Below are positions 45,254 to 55,197 of a DNA stretch of 64,000 nucleotides, in pieces. The number at the start of each line of letters is the position of its first letter. The first letter of the stretch is position 1. The notes below the pieces were generated by a model. That model did no database searches. It had not been told where the DNA came from and saw nothing but the letters and a program-made list of their open reading frames with translations. A program made the translations under genes and the position numbers. Source of the DNA: Bettongia penicillata ogilbyi (taxonomy: Eukaryota > Chordata > Mammalia > Diprotodontia > Potoroidae); contig JAJHZJ010000043.1 of assembly GCA_023548195.1 (NCBI GenBank), forward strand, positions 1,430,391-1,494,390, read 5' to 3'.

Positions 45254-45523
45254 GACTGAAGCCCTGGATGTCTGGTGTTGCTACATCTTATTCCAGTCAA
45301 TGATGGAGGCTCTTACCTTTCTTGACCTTGATCAGACCTATGAGAGTCTTAGCTCTGCTGCTCATCCCCCATGGGCTGATGCTGACTTCAGCTAGCAATG
45401 AGAAGTTTTTTAATATGCAGACTTTATTTTAACTTCAGCGTTACTAAAGAGCAACGTTTAAGTGCTCAGTTCTTGTATGTGTGTCTAAAAGTAGAGCAGA
45501 GAAGGGGGTTGGGGAGGGGAGTT
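45254..45523. repeat. 270-bp inverted repeat, left arm
   Basis: The reverse complement of 46365-46634: identical length, no gaps, about six mismatches (about 98%). It contains GCAGACTTTATTTTAACTTC. No family could be assigned. The spacer is 841 bp and holds antisense L2 and sense L1 3' sequence. Confidence 0.95.
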
Positions 45524-45689
45524 CTCAGAGGAAAGGTGAACTGGGCTCTGGGATTTTTCTTCTTATCAGATGGCACTGACCGACGGGCGGGAAGGTCACT
45601 TTAAGAAAAAGGTGGTTTTATTTTTTGTTTCCTTCTAATACATATCAGAAGAGAGAGAATAAAGGCACAGAAATCAGAGATGGACCATC

Positions 45690-45885
45690 ACATGTGAAGT
45701 CAGGGGGCTGAATCATAAAGTGTGGAGGGAAGGAAATAGAAGCCAGGGAGCAGGGTCTGAAGAGCTTTAAATGCAAAGAGAGGACTTGGTGTTTGCTCTT
45801 AGAAGTAAGAGGGACCTATTGAAATTTACTGAGTAGGAGGGTAACGGGATTAGACCTTTACGTTAGAAAGATTAGTTTACTCACT
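45690..45885 (-). repeat. L2 LINE fragment, antisense
   Basis: 'gaagagctttaaatgcaaag', 'attgaaatttactgagtagg' and 'gtaacgggattagaccttta' are antisense L2 RT C-terminus words. Confidence 0.65.
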
Positions 45886-45899
45886 CTTTTAGGTCTTTG

Positions 45900-46362
45900 A
45901 CAAAAGAAAAAAAATATCTCCAGAGATAGCAGTATATTTATAGCATCCTTTCTTGCAGCAGCAAAGATCTGGAAACCAAGCAGATGCTCATTGATTGGGA
46001 AACAGCAAAACAAAGTGGTTCATGAAGGTAACAGAAGATCCCTGGGCTGTAAAAAATGACAAGCACCAGGAATCCAGAGAAATATGAGAAGACTTACAGG
46101 AATTCACACAATTAGCAGGGAGCAGAAAACTACATATATTGTATATGTATATATGCATAGAGAAACATATGTGTGGTCTATGTATACCCATATATATAAT
46201 ATATGTCTGTGTATTTATATAGACACACACACATATACACACACAAATATATATGTATGTATGTATATCTGTCTGTCTTGACTGCAGCAATATAAATGGA
46301 AATTTCAAAGTAACAAAACCTGAATGTTGCAGAAGTATAAAGCTCTTGTAAAAAAAAAATAT
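45900..46362 (+). mobile_element. L1 3' end, part 1, with microsatellite
   Basis: 'agcagatgctcattgattgg' and 'aatgacaagcaccaggaat' follow the L1 3' order. A TA/CA-rich expansion fills 46135-46280. The L1 text is then interrupted by the right inverted arm and resumes after it. Confidence 0.6.
46135..46280. repeat. (TATG)n/(CA)n compound microsatellite
   Basis: Mixed TATA, TATG and ACAC dinucleotide-like units. Confidence 0.85.
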
Positions 46363-46364
46363 AA

Positions 46365-46634
46365 AACTCCCCTCCCCAACCCCCTTCTCTGCTCTACTTT
46401 TAGACACACATACAAGAACTGAGCACTTAAACATTGCTCTTTAGTAACGCTGAAGTTAAAATAAAGTCTGCATATTAAAAAACTTTTCATTGCCAGCTGA
46501 AGTCAGCATCAGCCCATGGGGGATGAGCAACAGAACTAAGCCTCTCATAGGTCTGATCAAGGTCAAGAAAGGTAAGAGCCTCCATCATTGACTGGAATAA
46601 GATGTAGCAACACCAGACATCCAGGGCTTCAGTC
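46365..46634. repeat. 270-bp inverted repeat, right arm
   Basis: Partner of 45254-45523. It sits inside an L1 3' end, which suggests this copy arrived as an insertion. It carries an AAAATAAAGTC polyadenylation-like word. Confidence 0.95.
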
Positions 46635-46640
46635 ACAAGC

Positions 46641-46889
46641 GCTGAGCTATGGGAAGATGCCTGCTCCCTGCTCCTTTATAGAAGTGGAGGTCCAACAGTG
46701 GGGGACATTGCGTAGAATGTCATATTTTCTCGACGCATTGGTTGACATTTTTGAATATGTTCATTCCTCATCCTTTTCTTTCTTTCCTTTTAAAATGCTT
46801 TGCTATGACATATGCTTCTCTGGGAAAGTAGAAGGGAAGGTATAACAGGGTAGAATGTAAGCAATGTTTTCTTAAAGCAAAACATCAAT
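46641..46889 (+). mobile_element. L1 3' end, part 2
   Basis: 'ggaagatgcctgctccctgc', 'acgcattggttgacattttt', 'ttctctgggaaagtagaagg' and 'gaatgtaagcaatgttttct' complete the L1 3'UTR. The young ORF1-only LINE inserted at its end. Confidence 0.6.
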
Positions 46890-46904
46890 GAATCTATTCT
46901 TTTT
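46890..46904. repeat. 15-bp target-site duplication, left copy
   Basis: GAATCTATTCTTTTT is repeated exactly at 49846-49860. In element orientation the rebuilt empty site reads CTTCTTT/AAAAAGAATAG, the T-run/A-run junction preferred by the L1 endonuclease. Confidence 0.92.
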
Positions 46905-46960
46905 TTTATTTTTATTTTTTTTTAAATTTATTTATTTATTTAAATTTTTTACATTCATTT
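46905..46960 (-). terminator. Polyadenylation region and A-rich tail of HAL1-like element
   Basis: On the - strand the 3' end reads AAATAAATAAATAAATTT, then an A-rich tail with more AATAAA-like words. Several overlapping AATAAA hexamers make this the probable cleavage and polyadenylation signal. Confidence 0.8.
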
Positions 46961-47933
46961 TCACAAATTTTTGGGTTCCAAATTTTCTCCCCTTTTATCC
47001 CCTCCCCCCACCCCAATACCCCATGCAATCTAATTTTCCCTATCTCCAATCTGCCCTCTCTTCTGTCATCTCTCCCTTCTCTTGTCTCCATCTTCTCTTT
47101 TCTCCTGTAGGGCCAGATGACTTTCTATTCCTCCTTAACTGTATGTCTTCTTTCCTAGTTGCAACAACAATACTAAACAGTTGTTCCTAAAACTTTGAGT
47201 TCCAAATTCTCCTCATCCCTCCCTCCCCACCCATTCCCTTTGGGACAGCAGGCAATTCAGTATAGGCCATATCTGTGTAGTTTTGCCAATGACCTCCCTG
47301 ATAGTCGTGTTGTGTAAGACTAACTGGATTACCATCCCTCCTAACCTGCCCCTCATTGTTTCTCTTCTGCCTTTTGATCCTGTCCCTCCCCAAGTGTTGA
47401 CTTCAAATTGCTCCCTCCTCCCTTTGCCCTCCCTTCCATCATTCCCCCCTTGCAATATCTCTTTCTCCCCCACTTTCCTATACTGTAAGATAGGTTTTCA
47501 TACCAAAATGAGTGTGCATTTCACTCCTTCGTTTAGTCAAATGTGATGAGGGTAAACTTCTTGTTCTTTTTTTTCTCAGCTCTCCTCTTTTTCCCTCCAC
47601 TAAGAAAAACTCCTACCTGCCTCTTAAATGACATATAGTTACCCCCTTCCCTTTCCCTCCCCCTACATTTCTCTCTCACCATTTACCCTAGTTTCTTTTA
47701 AGGTATGGTCCCATCCTATTCAGTTCAATCTGTGCTCTCTATCTCTGTATGTGTGTGCATGTGTGTATGTGTGTGCATGCATGTACATGTGTATGTGTGG
47801 TCCCACCAACTACCCAGATACTGAAAAGTTTTAAGAGTTACAAATATTGTCTTTCCATGTAGGAATGTAAACAGTTCACTCATGGTAAGTCCCTTAAGAC
47901 TTCTCTTTGCTGTTTACTTTTTCATGCTTCTTC

Positions 47934-49037
47934 TCATTCTTGTGTTTGAAAGTCATATTGTCTTTTCAGCTCTGGTTTTTTCATCAAGAATGATTGAAAG
48001 TCCTCTGTTTCATTGAAAGACCATATTTTCCCCTGAAGTATTATACTCAGTTTAGCTGGGTAGGTGATTCTTGGTTTGAGTCCTAGTTCCTTTGCCTTCT
48101 GGAATATCCTATTCCACGCCCTTCGATCCCTTAATGTAGAAGCTGCTAGATCTTGGGTTATTCTGATTGTATTGCCACAGTACTGGAATTGTTTCTTTCT
48201 AGCTGCTTGTAAGATTTTTTCCTTGAGCTGGGAGTTCTGGAATTTGGCCACAATGTTCCTAGGAGTTTCTCTTTTTGGATCTCTTTCAGGTGGTGATCGA
48301 TGGATTCTTTCAATACTTATTTTGCCCTCTGGTTCTAGAATGTCAGGGCAGTTTTCCTTGATAATTTCATGGAAGATGATGTCTAGGCTCTTTTTTTGAT
48401 CATGACTTTCAGGTAGTCCCATAATTTTTAAATTGTCTCTCCTGGATCTATTTTCCAGGTCAGTTGTTTTTCCCATGAGATATTTCACATTCTCTTCCAT
48501 TTTTTCGTTCTTTTGGTTTTGTTTGGTGATTTCTTGGTTTCTCATAAAGTCATTAGACTCCATCTGTTCCATTCTAATTTTGAGAGAGCTATTAAATTCA
48601 GTGAGCTTTTGAGCCTCTTTTTCCATTTGGCTCATTCTGCTTTTGAAAGCATTCTTCTCCTCATTGGCTTTTTGAACCTCCTTTGCCAATTGGGTGAGCC
48701 TATTTTTCAAGGTGTTAATTTCCTCAGCATTTTTTTGGGTCTCCTTTACCAAGGTATTGACCTGTTTTTCATACTTTTGTTGCATCTCTGACATTTCTCT
48801 TCCCAGTTTTTCCTCCACCTGTCTAACTTGCTTTTCAAAATCCTTTTTGAGCTCTTCCAGGGCCTGAGCCCACCCACCACCCCCCTGGGGTGTCTGGGGT
48901 ACTGAGGCCCCGCCCTCCACGTCTTTCCCTGATGGCAAGAATACGTCCTCATCTTCGTCAGATCCGAAGGTCGGGATCATTTGCATTTGTTGGAAAAAAC
49001 TCTCTAAAGTCTTATTTTTCTTCCCTTTTCTAGGCAT
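47934..49037 (-). CDS. L1-type ORF1 protein (RNA-binding chaperone), intact
   Basis: 367 aa. L1 ORF1p is a trimeric RNA-binding nucleic-acid chaperone that packages element RNA in cytoplasmic particles. Order seen: basic start MPRKGKKNK; acidic linker with SDEDED (about 26-31); long heptad coiled coil at about 58-195 (EELKKDFEKQVRQVEEKL onward); RRM-like domain from about 196 (LENRSRRDNLKIMGLPE); C-terminal domain at about 262-360 with TPRNIVAKF, ILQAARKKQFQY and ITYPAKLSI. These match mammalian ORF1p order, and length is close to the human protein. The ATG has A at -3 and starts the only long frame. No ORF2 follows: the stop leads straight into 3'UTR. Function is inferred from the family. 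Confidence 0.93.
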   Translation of the reverse strand: MPRKGKKNKTLESFFQQMQMIPTFGSDEDEDVFLPSGKDVEGGASVPQTPQGGGGWAQALEELKKDFEKQVRQVEEKLGREMSEMQQKYEKQVNTLVKETQKNAEEINTLKNRLTQLAKEVQKANEEKNAFKSRMSQMEKEAQKLTEFNSSLKIRMEQMESNDFMRNQEITKQNQKNEKMEENVKYLMGKTTDLENRSRRDNLKIMGLPESHDQKKSLDIIFHEIIKENCPDILEPEGKISIERIHRSPPERDPKRETPRNIVAKFQNSQLKEKILQAARKKQFQYCGNTIRITQDLAASTLRDRRAWNRIFQKAKELGLKPRITYPAKLSIILQGKIWSFNETEDFQSFLMKKPELKRQYDFQTQE

Positions 49038-49823
49038 TTTCCCAGCCAGTTACTTGACTTCTGAGATTCCTTGCCACCCCCGCCTGGATCTGCCCAGCTA
49101 GTTCTTGGCCTCTGAGATTTAAATGGGCTTTCCTCCTGCCGGCTGTCAATCAGTGAGCTTTAGTTCAGGTGCTGGGGTGGGGCCAGGGCTGCCTCCGAGA
49201 CTGATCCCTCGGGTGCTTTATGCAGAGACTTTCAGGAATGGAACGGGTGGGGGCGGGGTGGGGGCCCGCCTCCCAAATCCCGCTCCTTTGGGGGCTTTAA
49301 GCAGGAGCCTTCAGTAACAGAGCGGGGTGGGGGCAGGGCCATCTCCCAGGCTCAGCTCCGTCCGGTTTTATGCGGGAATCTTCCGTAATGAAGAGCCTGC
49401 CTGCTGTTGGGGGATTCCTGAGTCTTGGGCCGCTGCCGCCTCAGCCGCCGCCCACATCTCTGCCTCCGCAGCTTCCTCCTGAGGGAGCCCGAGTCACGGA
49501 GACGCCCCGCTTCCCCTCTCCTTCAGCCCAGCTTTCTTTCTCACTGACCTGTAGCTTCTGTGGGCGGAGGGACTTTCCTGGCAGCTGGAGCTTCCTGCTC
49601 GGATCAGCTTCTCTGGGGCCTCGGCCAGGGCAGCGCTGGGGGTCGGGTCCACTTTCCGGGGCGCGCTGGACCCTGGGGACGGGTCTTCAGGGCTCCCTGG
49701 AATGGAAATCTCTTCCACTCTGCTTCTGCACACCTTGTATTCACCCAGAAGCTATGGGGGACTCTTTTTACATTAATTCTATGGGCTTTGGTTTCGGAGC
49801 TCGTAAACGTGCGTCCTTCTACT
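49038..49823 (-). promoter_or_regulatory. CpG-rich 5'UTR/promoter region of HAL1-like element
   Basis: About 0.8 kb upstream of ORF1, dense in CpG and GC boxes (GGGGCGGGG near 49250, CGGGGCGCGC near 49660) in an otherwise CpG-poor window. By analogy with L1 it should hold an internal RNA polymerase II promoter firing towards ORF1. Retained CpGs fit a young insertion. Confidence 0.7.
49157..49400 (-). repeat. Tandem promoter-like units, 72-80 bp
   Basis: Units start at about 49213, 49293 and 49364 with (G)G(T/C)TTTA(T/A)GC(A/G)GG, followed by TTC(A/C)G(T/G)AA. A partial fourth lies at 49157-49212. Each has a G-rich middle (GGGTGGGGGC). The arrangement resembles monomer arrays in some rodent L1 5'UTRs. 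Confidence 0.65.
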
Positions 49824-49845
49824 CCGCCATCTTGGCTCCGCCCCC
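49824..49845 (-). promoter_or_regulatory. YY1-like site and GC box at element 5' terminus
   Basis: In element orientation the first bases read GGGGGCGGAGCCAAGATGGCG: a GC box then CAAGATGGCGG, a strong match to the YY1 consensus. In human L1 a YY1 site at the same place positions transcription start. The decayed copy ends in the same words with CpG losses. Confidence 0.7.
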
Positions 49846-49860
49846 GAATCTATTCTTTTT
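49846..49860. repeat. 15-bp target-site duplication, right copy
   Basis: An exact match to 46890-46904. Confidence 0.92.
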
Positions 49861-50750
49861 AAAGAAGAGATCATTGGCAGCTTTGAAGTGGGCAGTTCCA
49901 GGGACAGATGAGTTTGGAAGTCAAGTTGCAAGTGAGTTTATAAATGAAAGGCTGGGAAGTGGAGGCGCGAATTGTTGGCTGCCTTCTCAAGGAGGTTAGC
50001 CATGAAAGGTGGAAGACTTATAGGATAATAGCTAGTAGGGATGGTTGGATAAATTGAGGTTCTATTTTTTTTAAGGATCAGAGTAACATGTGCATGTTTC
50101 TAGGATGTAGGGAAGAGACCAGTAGAGAGGGAAAGATTGAGATTAAAGAGAAAGGGTGGGGATGACAGGAGCAATGTGCCAGAGAAGGTAGGCTGTGATT
50201 AAGGGTGCACCTTGAGGGCTTTGTCTTGGCAAGAATCTGAGCCACGTCTCTGTGTGAAATCGGATGGAGTAAAGAAGAATATAGTAGAAAAGATGTCTAA
50301 ATCCTGTGGGATAAAGAGGAGGAGATAACGGGCAGGACTGGGGGCAGCCTCCATTTTTTCAGTGAAGGTAAGGTTATCAGCTGGTAAGGTACAGGAGGGG
50401 GAGCCAGATGAGATTTGAATCAGATGAGAGGGTTTGAAACAGCCTCTGTGGAGAGTCTTATATGCATTGATTAAGGAGGAGCAGAATAATTGTTTTGCTG
50501 TACTGAGATTAGAGAACATAAATTTTTAGTGGACCCAATAAGTATTACTTCCTATAACTCGAGGAAGCAGCCCATGAACAGGAGTGAGGGAGGCAGATGC
50601 TGAGAGTAATTCAAGGTTTTTGTTTAGCAAAGGGTGATTGGCTATCTGATAAAGGAACATGGGCTATAGGATAAGGGACCCTGGGAGGATGATGGGATGT
50701 GGTTTGCCAAAGGGTTGAGCTAGGGAAGAGAGGAGAGTATTTGTAAAAGT
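49861..50750 (-). mobile_element. L2 LINE coding region, antisense
   Basis: Reverse-complement L2 sequence from the RT region upstream part: 'gatcattggcagctttgaag' (TA-KVTNDLL type segment), 'taggataatagctagtaggg', 'gaggagataacgggcagga' and 'catttttagtggaccc'-like words. Frames are lost. Extent approximate. Confidence 0.55.
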
Positions 50751-50967
50751 CTTATCAAACTGGAACATGCTAGATAAATGTTATTTTAGTGTCATGGTTA
50801 CATTTTGTCATCCAAACATTAGATTTAAAATGAACCAGTTTATGCCATCTTGCCTACAAGAATAGCATGAGACACGTTATCAAGTAATGGGGAGATATAG
50901 ACATATGGAGAAATAGATGAGCAGAGAGTTGGACAAATAGAGAGGAAGAAAGAAAAAGAAAGGAATG

Positions 50968-51196
50968 AGCATTTATGAAGTTCCTGCCATATGTCAGGAA
51001 CTTGGCTAAGCACTTTACAAATATTATGTCCTTTGGTCCTCACAACAGGCCCAGGAGCCAGATGCTATCAACATCCCCTTTCTATAGTTGAGGAAACTTG
51101 TTATAGTCACACAGAGATCACAGAGCTAGTTAGTTTCTGAGGGTGGATTTGAACTCAGGTCTTCCTGACCCCAGGCTCAGAGCTCTAGCTGCCTAA
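50968..51196 (-). repeat. MIR SINE
   Basis: Antisense MIR: 'gccatatgtcaggaacttgg', 'ctttacaaatattatgtcct', 'tctatagttgaggaaacttg' and 'ggatttgaactcaggtcttc'. Confidence 0.85.
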
Positions 51197-51199
51197 AAA

Positions 51200-51437
51200 A
51201 GAAAGATTATTAGATGCCTCCTATGTGTCAGGAACTGTGTTAAACACTTTGCACATTTTCTATCATTTGATTCTCATTACACCCACAGAAGCTAGATGCT
51301 GTTACTCTTCCCATTTTATGCTAGAAGAAGCTTAGGCTTACAGAGGTGCAAGGCTGCACAGCCCGTAAGTGTTTGAGACTAGATTTAAACTCAGTCCAGA
51401 GCTCTATACAATGCACCATCTAAATGCCTCTAAAAGG
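51200..51437 (-). repeat. MIR SINE, second in tandem
   Basis: A second antisense MIR directly after the first: 'cctatgtgtcaggaactgtg', 'cattttatgctagaagaagc' and 'cacagcccgtaagtgtttga'. It diverges from the first, so these are two old insertions and not a recent duplication. Confidence 0.75.
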
Positions 51438-52360
51438 AAGGAAGGGAGAAATGTGACTGGGAAGGGGGCTGCCTACTGAGCCTGGCCTTTTTGAGAAGCA
51501 CAGAGTGCTACTGATGCCATTGCCCGTGTGGAAGAGCTGAAGAGCCTGTTTCTTGGGGAATTGGGATGACATATAATGGACATGCCTTGGAAGACTGGAG
51601 AATGCTTAGATAGTCTGCAAGTGGGTCTAGTTTCTGAACCACATGGTAGGAGGAGTCTCTCTGATTGACTGGAAGTACATGTCTCTTGGGTTGACTTCTC
51701 TTCCTCAATGGAGTGAGACCTCATACCCTTTCCCTTCAAGGATGGTGTGTGGCCAATGGACCCAGACACTTTGTCTCAGATACTGTTTTTTTTGTTTGGA
51801 TGAAGGAAATGAAGCCTACAGTCTTGTGAGTTCCAGAAACTGGAAAGTGTGAGCTACCCACAGAAGGTCCAGGAGTCTGGGAAGTGAAGCCATGCCAGTG
51901 TCTTCAGCCAGCCCAGCAAGGATGCTCTTAAGGAAGATGGAGCAACTTCAGATCTTGGCCCAGAGATGACTGAGATTAGAGCACATCTCACAAGGATGCC
52001 ATGTTTGGGTGTGAACTATAATACTGTATAGAAATTTCTTTAAATGTGACCTCATTCTCCACAGCAATTGAAGTGGTATAGGGGAGAGCGTGCCCCTGGG
52101 TGTTAGATGAAGATGTTTGTAGACTGTTCTTGATACACCCTCAAAAGAAATATCCATTTGGAAAAGCTAATTGATAGGATTGTTTAAATGGAACTGGAGT
52201 GCTAGTCACTGGGTGGCTAATACATGGAAAAACGTGCTAATGCCATTATGATGGCATTAGAAAAATGCAGCCCCAACTTTTCAGTAAAACCCCAAGAACT
52301 TCAGGGGAAGGTATAGCTGCCATAACTTTGGCAGAATGGGTCTGGAGAGAATTAGCTACA
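51438..52360. other. Unassigned stretch
   Basis: No gene or repeat family recognised. It contains a short perfect hairpin at 52237-52260 (10-bp arms, 4-base loop). Confidence 0.25.
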
Positions 52361-52364
52361 GATG

Positions 52365-52560
52365 AGACAGCTAGATGGGGCCAAAATGCACAGCGCACAG
52401 GGCCTGGAATCTGAAGAACCTGAGTTCAAATCTAGCCTCAGACACTGAACAACAGTGTGACCCTGGGCAAGTCACTTCACCCTGTTTGCCTTAGTTTCCT
52501 CATCTGTAAAATGAGTTGGAGAAGGCAATGGCAAATCACTTTAGAATCTACAACTTCCTG
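52365..52560 (+). repeat. Marsupial tRNA-derived SINE (WSINE-like)
   Basis: 'gagacagctagatggggcca', 'gaacctgagttcaaatctag', 'ccctgggcaagtcacttcac', 'aaaatgagttggagaaggca' and 'atggcaaatcactttagaat'. The distal tail is missing. Confidence 0.85.
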
Positions 52561-52562
52561 CA

Positions 52563-52690
52563 TTAACACATAAGCTCACTGATGGCAGGGATGGCATTTC
52601 TTCTTGTAGTTGTATTTTCAGAGCCCAGAACAGTGCTTGGCACATAGTAGGTGCTTAATAAATGTTTGTTGACTTACTGACTAATCTGTA
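52563..52690 (+). repeat. L2 LINE 3' end
   Basis: 'taagctcactgatggcaggg', 'gcttggcacatagtaggtgc' and TTAATAAATGTTTGTTGAC are the L2 3' terminus. A short MIR-like piece follows to about 52790. Confidence 0.8.
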
Positions 52691-52790
52691 AAAGGAGAGT
52701 AATAAAGGCATCCCCTTCCCAGGAATGTGATAAGAATAAAAATATGATATTTGTAAAACCCTTTGGAAACCTTAAAAGGCTGAGAGAATG

Positions 52791-53525
52791 TCCCTGTCCT
52801 CGCATCAACATTATTAGGGAAGGCTCAATAGATACAAGGTTACTAAGTGAGGAAGAGACAGACAGAGGCAGAAGGGATTCCAGACAAGCTCAAAGCTAAC
52901 GCCAACTTGAACATGTTTTCTTTTGTTCCCAGTTCCCTGCATCATCCATTTAAATGGGCTTCAGGGAAAGGAAGAAGATCCCCTGACCCCGACTCCTCTT
53001 TACTTTTCTTCAACAGTTTCACCCAAATTTTGTGATAGAGTGGAGCTAGCTTTGGTCTTGGCATGTGACCAGGAAGAAGTCCCTTTTCCTGTCTAAACCT
53101 TGTTTTCCATCTCTGGAAAAGGGGCTTCAAGGACAGACACTCTACTTGGGCCCTGTGAAGGAGAGGGTTTTGTGAGTCTAGTTGGCCTCCTGTGGGTCTT
53201 GGTCCTACCTTTGGTGCTGCATGTAAATCCCAGCCTAGGAAATTGCTTTCTCAGATACTGGGCAGCTGGAGACGAGAATCTTTGGGAGGAATGATGACAG
53301 ATGGGATTCAGAGTGGGCAAGGTGTCTACCAACTCTAATGGTACAGAGAAAGAAGAATATCCAGATGGCATATAACTCCTAGTGCCCACTCCAGAGGTAA
53401 TATAGAACATCAGAGACTCCAAAATATCAGAACTAGGAGGGAATGAATCTAGCACCTGAATTGTACAGAAGGAGAAACTGAGGCCTGGACAGGGAAAGGA
53501 GCCTCTTCAAGGACTCACAAGGGTG
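52791..53525. other. Unassigned stretch
   Basis: No gene. A short ancient-repeat-like patch lies around 53420-53520 ('ggagaaactgaggcctggac'). Confidence 0.3.
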
Positions 53526-53527
53526 TT

Positions 53528-53890
53528 AACTTGCTGTTGGTCCTTCATTTTCAGAGAACCACTGACATCATGCTGATGTCTTGACCGGAGGTGAATTCCA
53601 TTTAAGTGAAACAGAGTTGCATGAAGTTGTATGCCTCACCCTCTCTTTCAGTCATTGGAGTTTCATGGCAGGACAAAAATCAGGATGACTGGAGATGGAC
53701 CAGGATCCAGTGAATGACCTTAACATCTTCTGACCAAGTTCTAAGAGCCTCACAGCGCCTGCTTCAGCCTCCTTCATAGCTGTTGGAACAAATTATTCTC
53801 ATCCACCCCTTCCACTGGGGGAAGTCTTTCCATGCGTGGGGTAGACATCAAGAGGCTAAGGGGTACAGACCTGGGAGAAGGGTCTAAAGG
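53528..53890 (-). mobile_element. RTE-tailed non-autonomous repeat, antisense
   Basis: It starts with 'gttggtccttcattttcaga' (reverse-complement RTE tail), then 'acatcatgctgatgtcttga', 'gacatggaccaggatcc'-like text and 'gaacaaattattctcatcca', ending near 'gtggggtagacatc'. Related to 15078-15537 at the tail but different at the 5' half. Confidence 0.65.
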
Positions 53891-55195
53891 ATCTTCCTAG
53901 TGTTTTTAGTCTCCAAAAAAGATCAGATATCTCCTCCCAGTCCTCCACCCCTCAACCATCTCCATGTGAGATTGTGCCTTTTAGGCTGAGCCAGCAAGGT
54001 TCCATATGTAGTGGGGGTTGACTTAGCCTAAAGGGAACAGGTGCTCAGAAGTCTCAGAAACTTTCAGGGCCTCCAGAGACTTGGTGATTCAGCATTGGGC
54101 CCTTTAGTGAGTGATTACAAATTGTCTGCTTCTAGCCATGTGTGACAGTGCTGAGAGGGCATGATGCTTTGGGATGGTGAGACAATTCCCAGATTGACCT
54201 CAGAGTAGGAGGGACAGATAACTCTGCCATCATCAAGGGAGTGACCTCACCCTCAGTGCTCTCTCATGTTCTAATTTTGGATTTTGTCAGAACTGTACAA
54301 GCTGCTTTTCTGTAAGGGGAGAAAGAGGTAATAAGGCTTGCCTTATTACCTACCCTAAATGCCACATGACTGTGAGCACATGGGAGATAAAGCTTCTATC
54401 CTGCCTAGGCAAAGCAGAAGCCTGGGTTGGGGAATAATTCCTTTGTGTTAGCCCTCTCCTGATCTTAAGTGGGTAAGTATCTATCATGAGATGGAAGTGC
54501 CCATGCTTGCAGGAGACCTTGTGAATTTGAGAAGGATAGTGGTTCACTTTGTGGTCCAGGGAGGACTGTCCACTCAATTCTTTGATTCTCTGAGAGAAGA
54601 TGAACACTGACAAGAGGACAGGCTCAAGATGGGTATTTTCCTAGAAAACACAGAGTTGTATGGACAGTACAGAGTCAAGGTGAAATCTGGAGTGGCCATA
54701 TGAACCATCTTATATTCTGATGAGGTGAAAGCATCATCCTCCATAGAGAGAACGGAAGAAGTTACAAGGTTAGGTGTTGAATCCTCTATCTTTTTGTAGA
54801 CCTTCCCTGTCCTTTAGCATTGATTTTTGGATGTAGGAGGCAAATGTGTTCCTTATACTTAATTTCCCTTTTTCAATGACTGGCTTTCTGCTTTCTCTCC
54901 CCATCTTTGGGAGTCAACACTAAAGGGATAAATAATTTGTTCTTGGGGCACCAGAGCTGTGGTTTAATGAGCTGAAAAAAATGAGATAAAAGTCCAAACC
55001 CTCTCATTAGAGATGCGCTTCTTTAAGACTGAACCTTGAGTGGTTCTGGTTGGGTCTAGACCAGAGGATGCCCATTCTGACTCCTCCTGGCTACTGCTAG
55101 ACCCTGCTTTGACAATACAATGCAACTCTCTGGAAAAATTACGGTATTAAAAATGAATGTGTGTTCCAGGACATGCAGCATTTATATAGATAGAT
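53891..55195. other. Unassigned stretch, 1.3 kb
   Basis: No repeat family, RNA gene or credible coding frame. The longest frame (87 codons at 54350-54613, -) has no domain features. Confidence 0.3.
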
Positions 55196-55197
55196 TT

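Larger units (their letters stand above)
46905..49845 (-). mobile_element. Young ORF1-only LINE (HAL1-like), structurally complete
   Basis: A 2.94-kb element in reverse orientation: A-rich tail, 1.03-kb 3'UTR, intact ORF1 (47934-49037), and a CpG-rich 5'UTR of about 0.8 kb ending at a YY1/GC-box start. It has no ORF2. An exact 15-bp duplication flanks it and the 5' terminus is present. HAL1 ('half-L1') elements of this design are known in mammals and depend on L1 enzymes in trans. The exact duplication and intact frame indicate a recent insertion. Confidence 0.93.

Noticed and set aside
48064..48791. + strand open frames of 92-111 codons
   Set aside because: They are antisense shadows of the intact ORF1 on the - strand.
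49370..49999. 209-codon + strand open frame over a CpG-rich region, looking like a host first exon with a CpG island
   Set aside because: The sequence is the antisense of the LINE 5'UTR and crosses the target-site duplication into unrelated flank, so it cannot be a conserved host gene.
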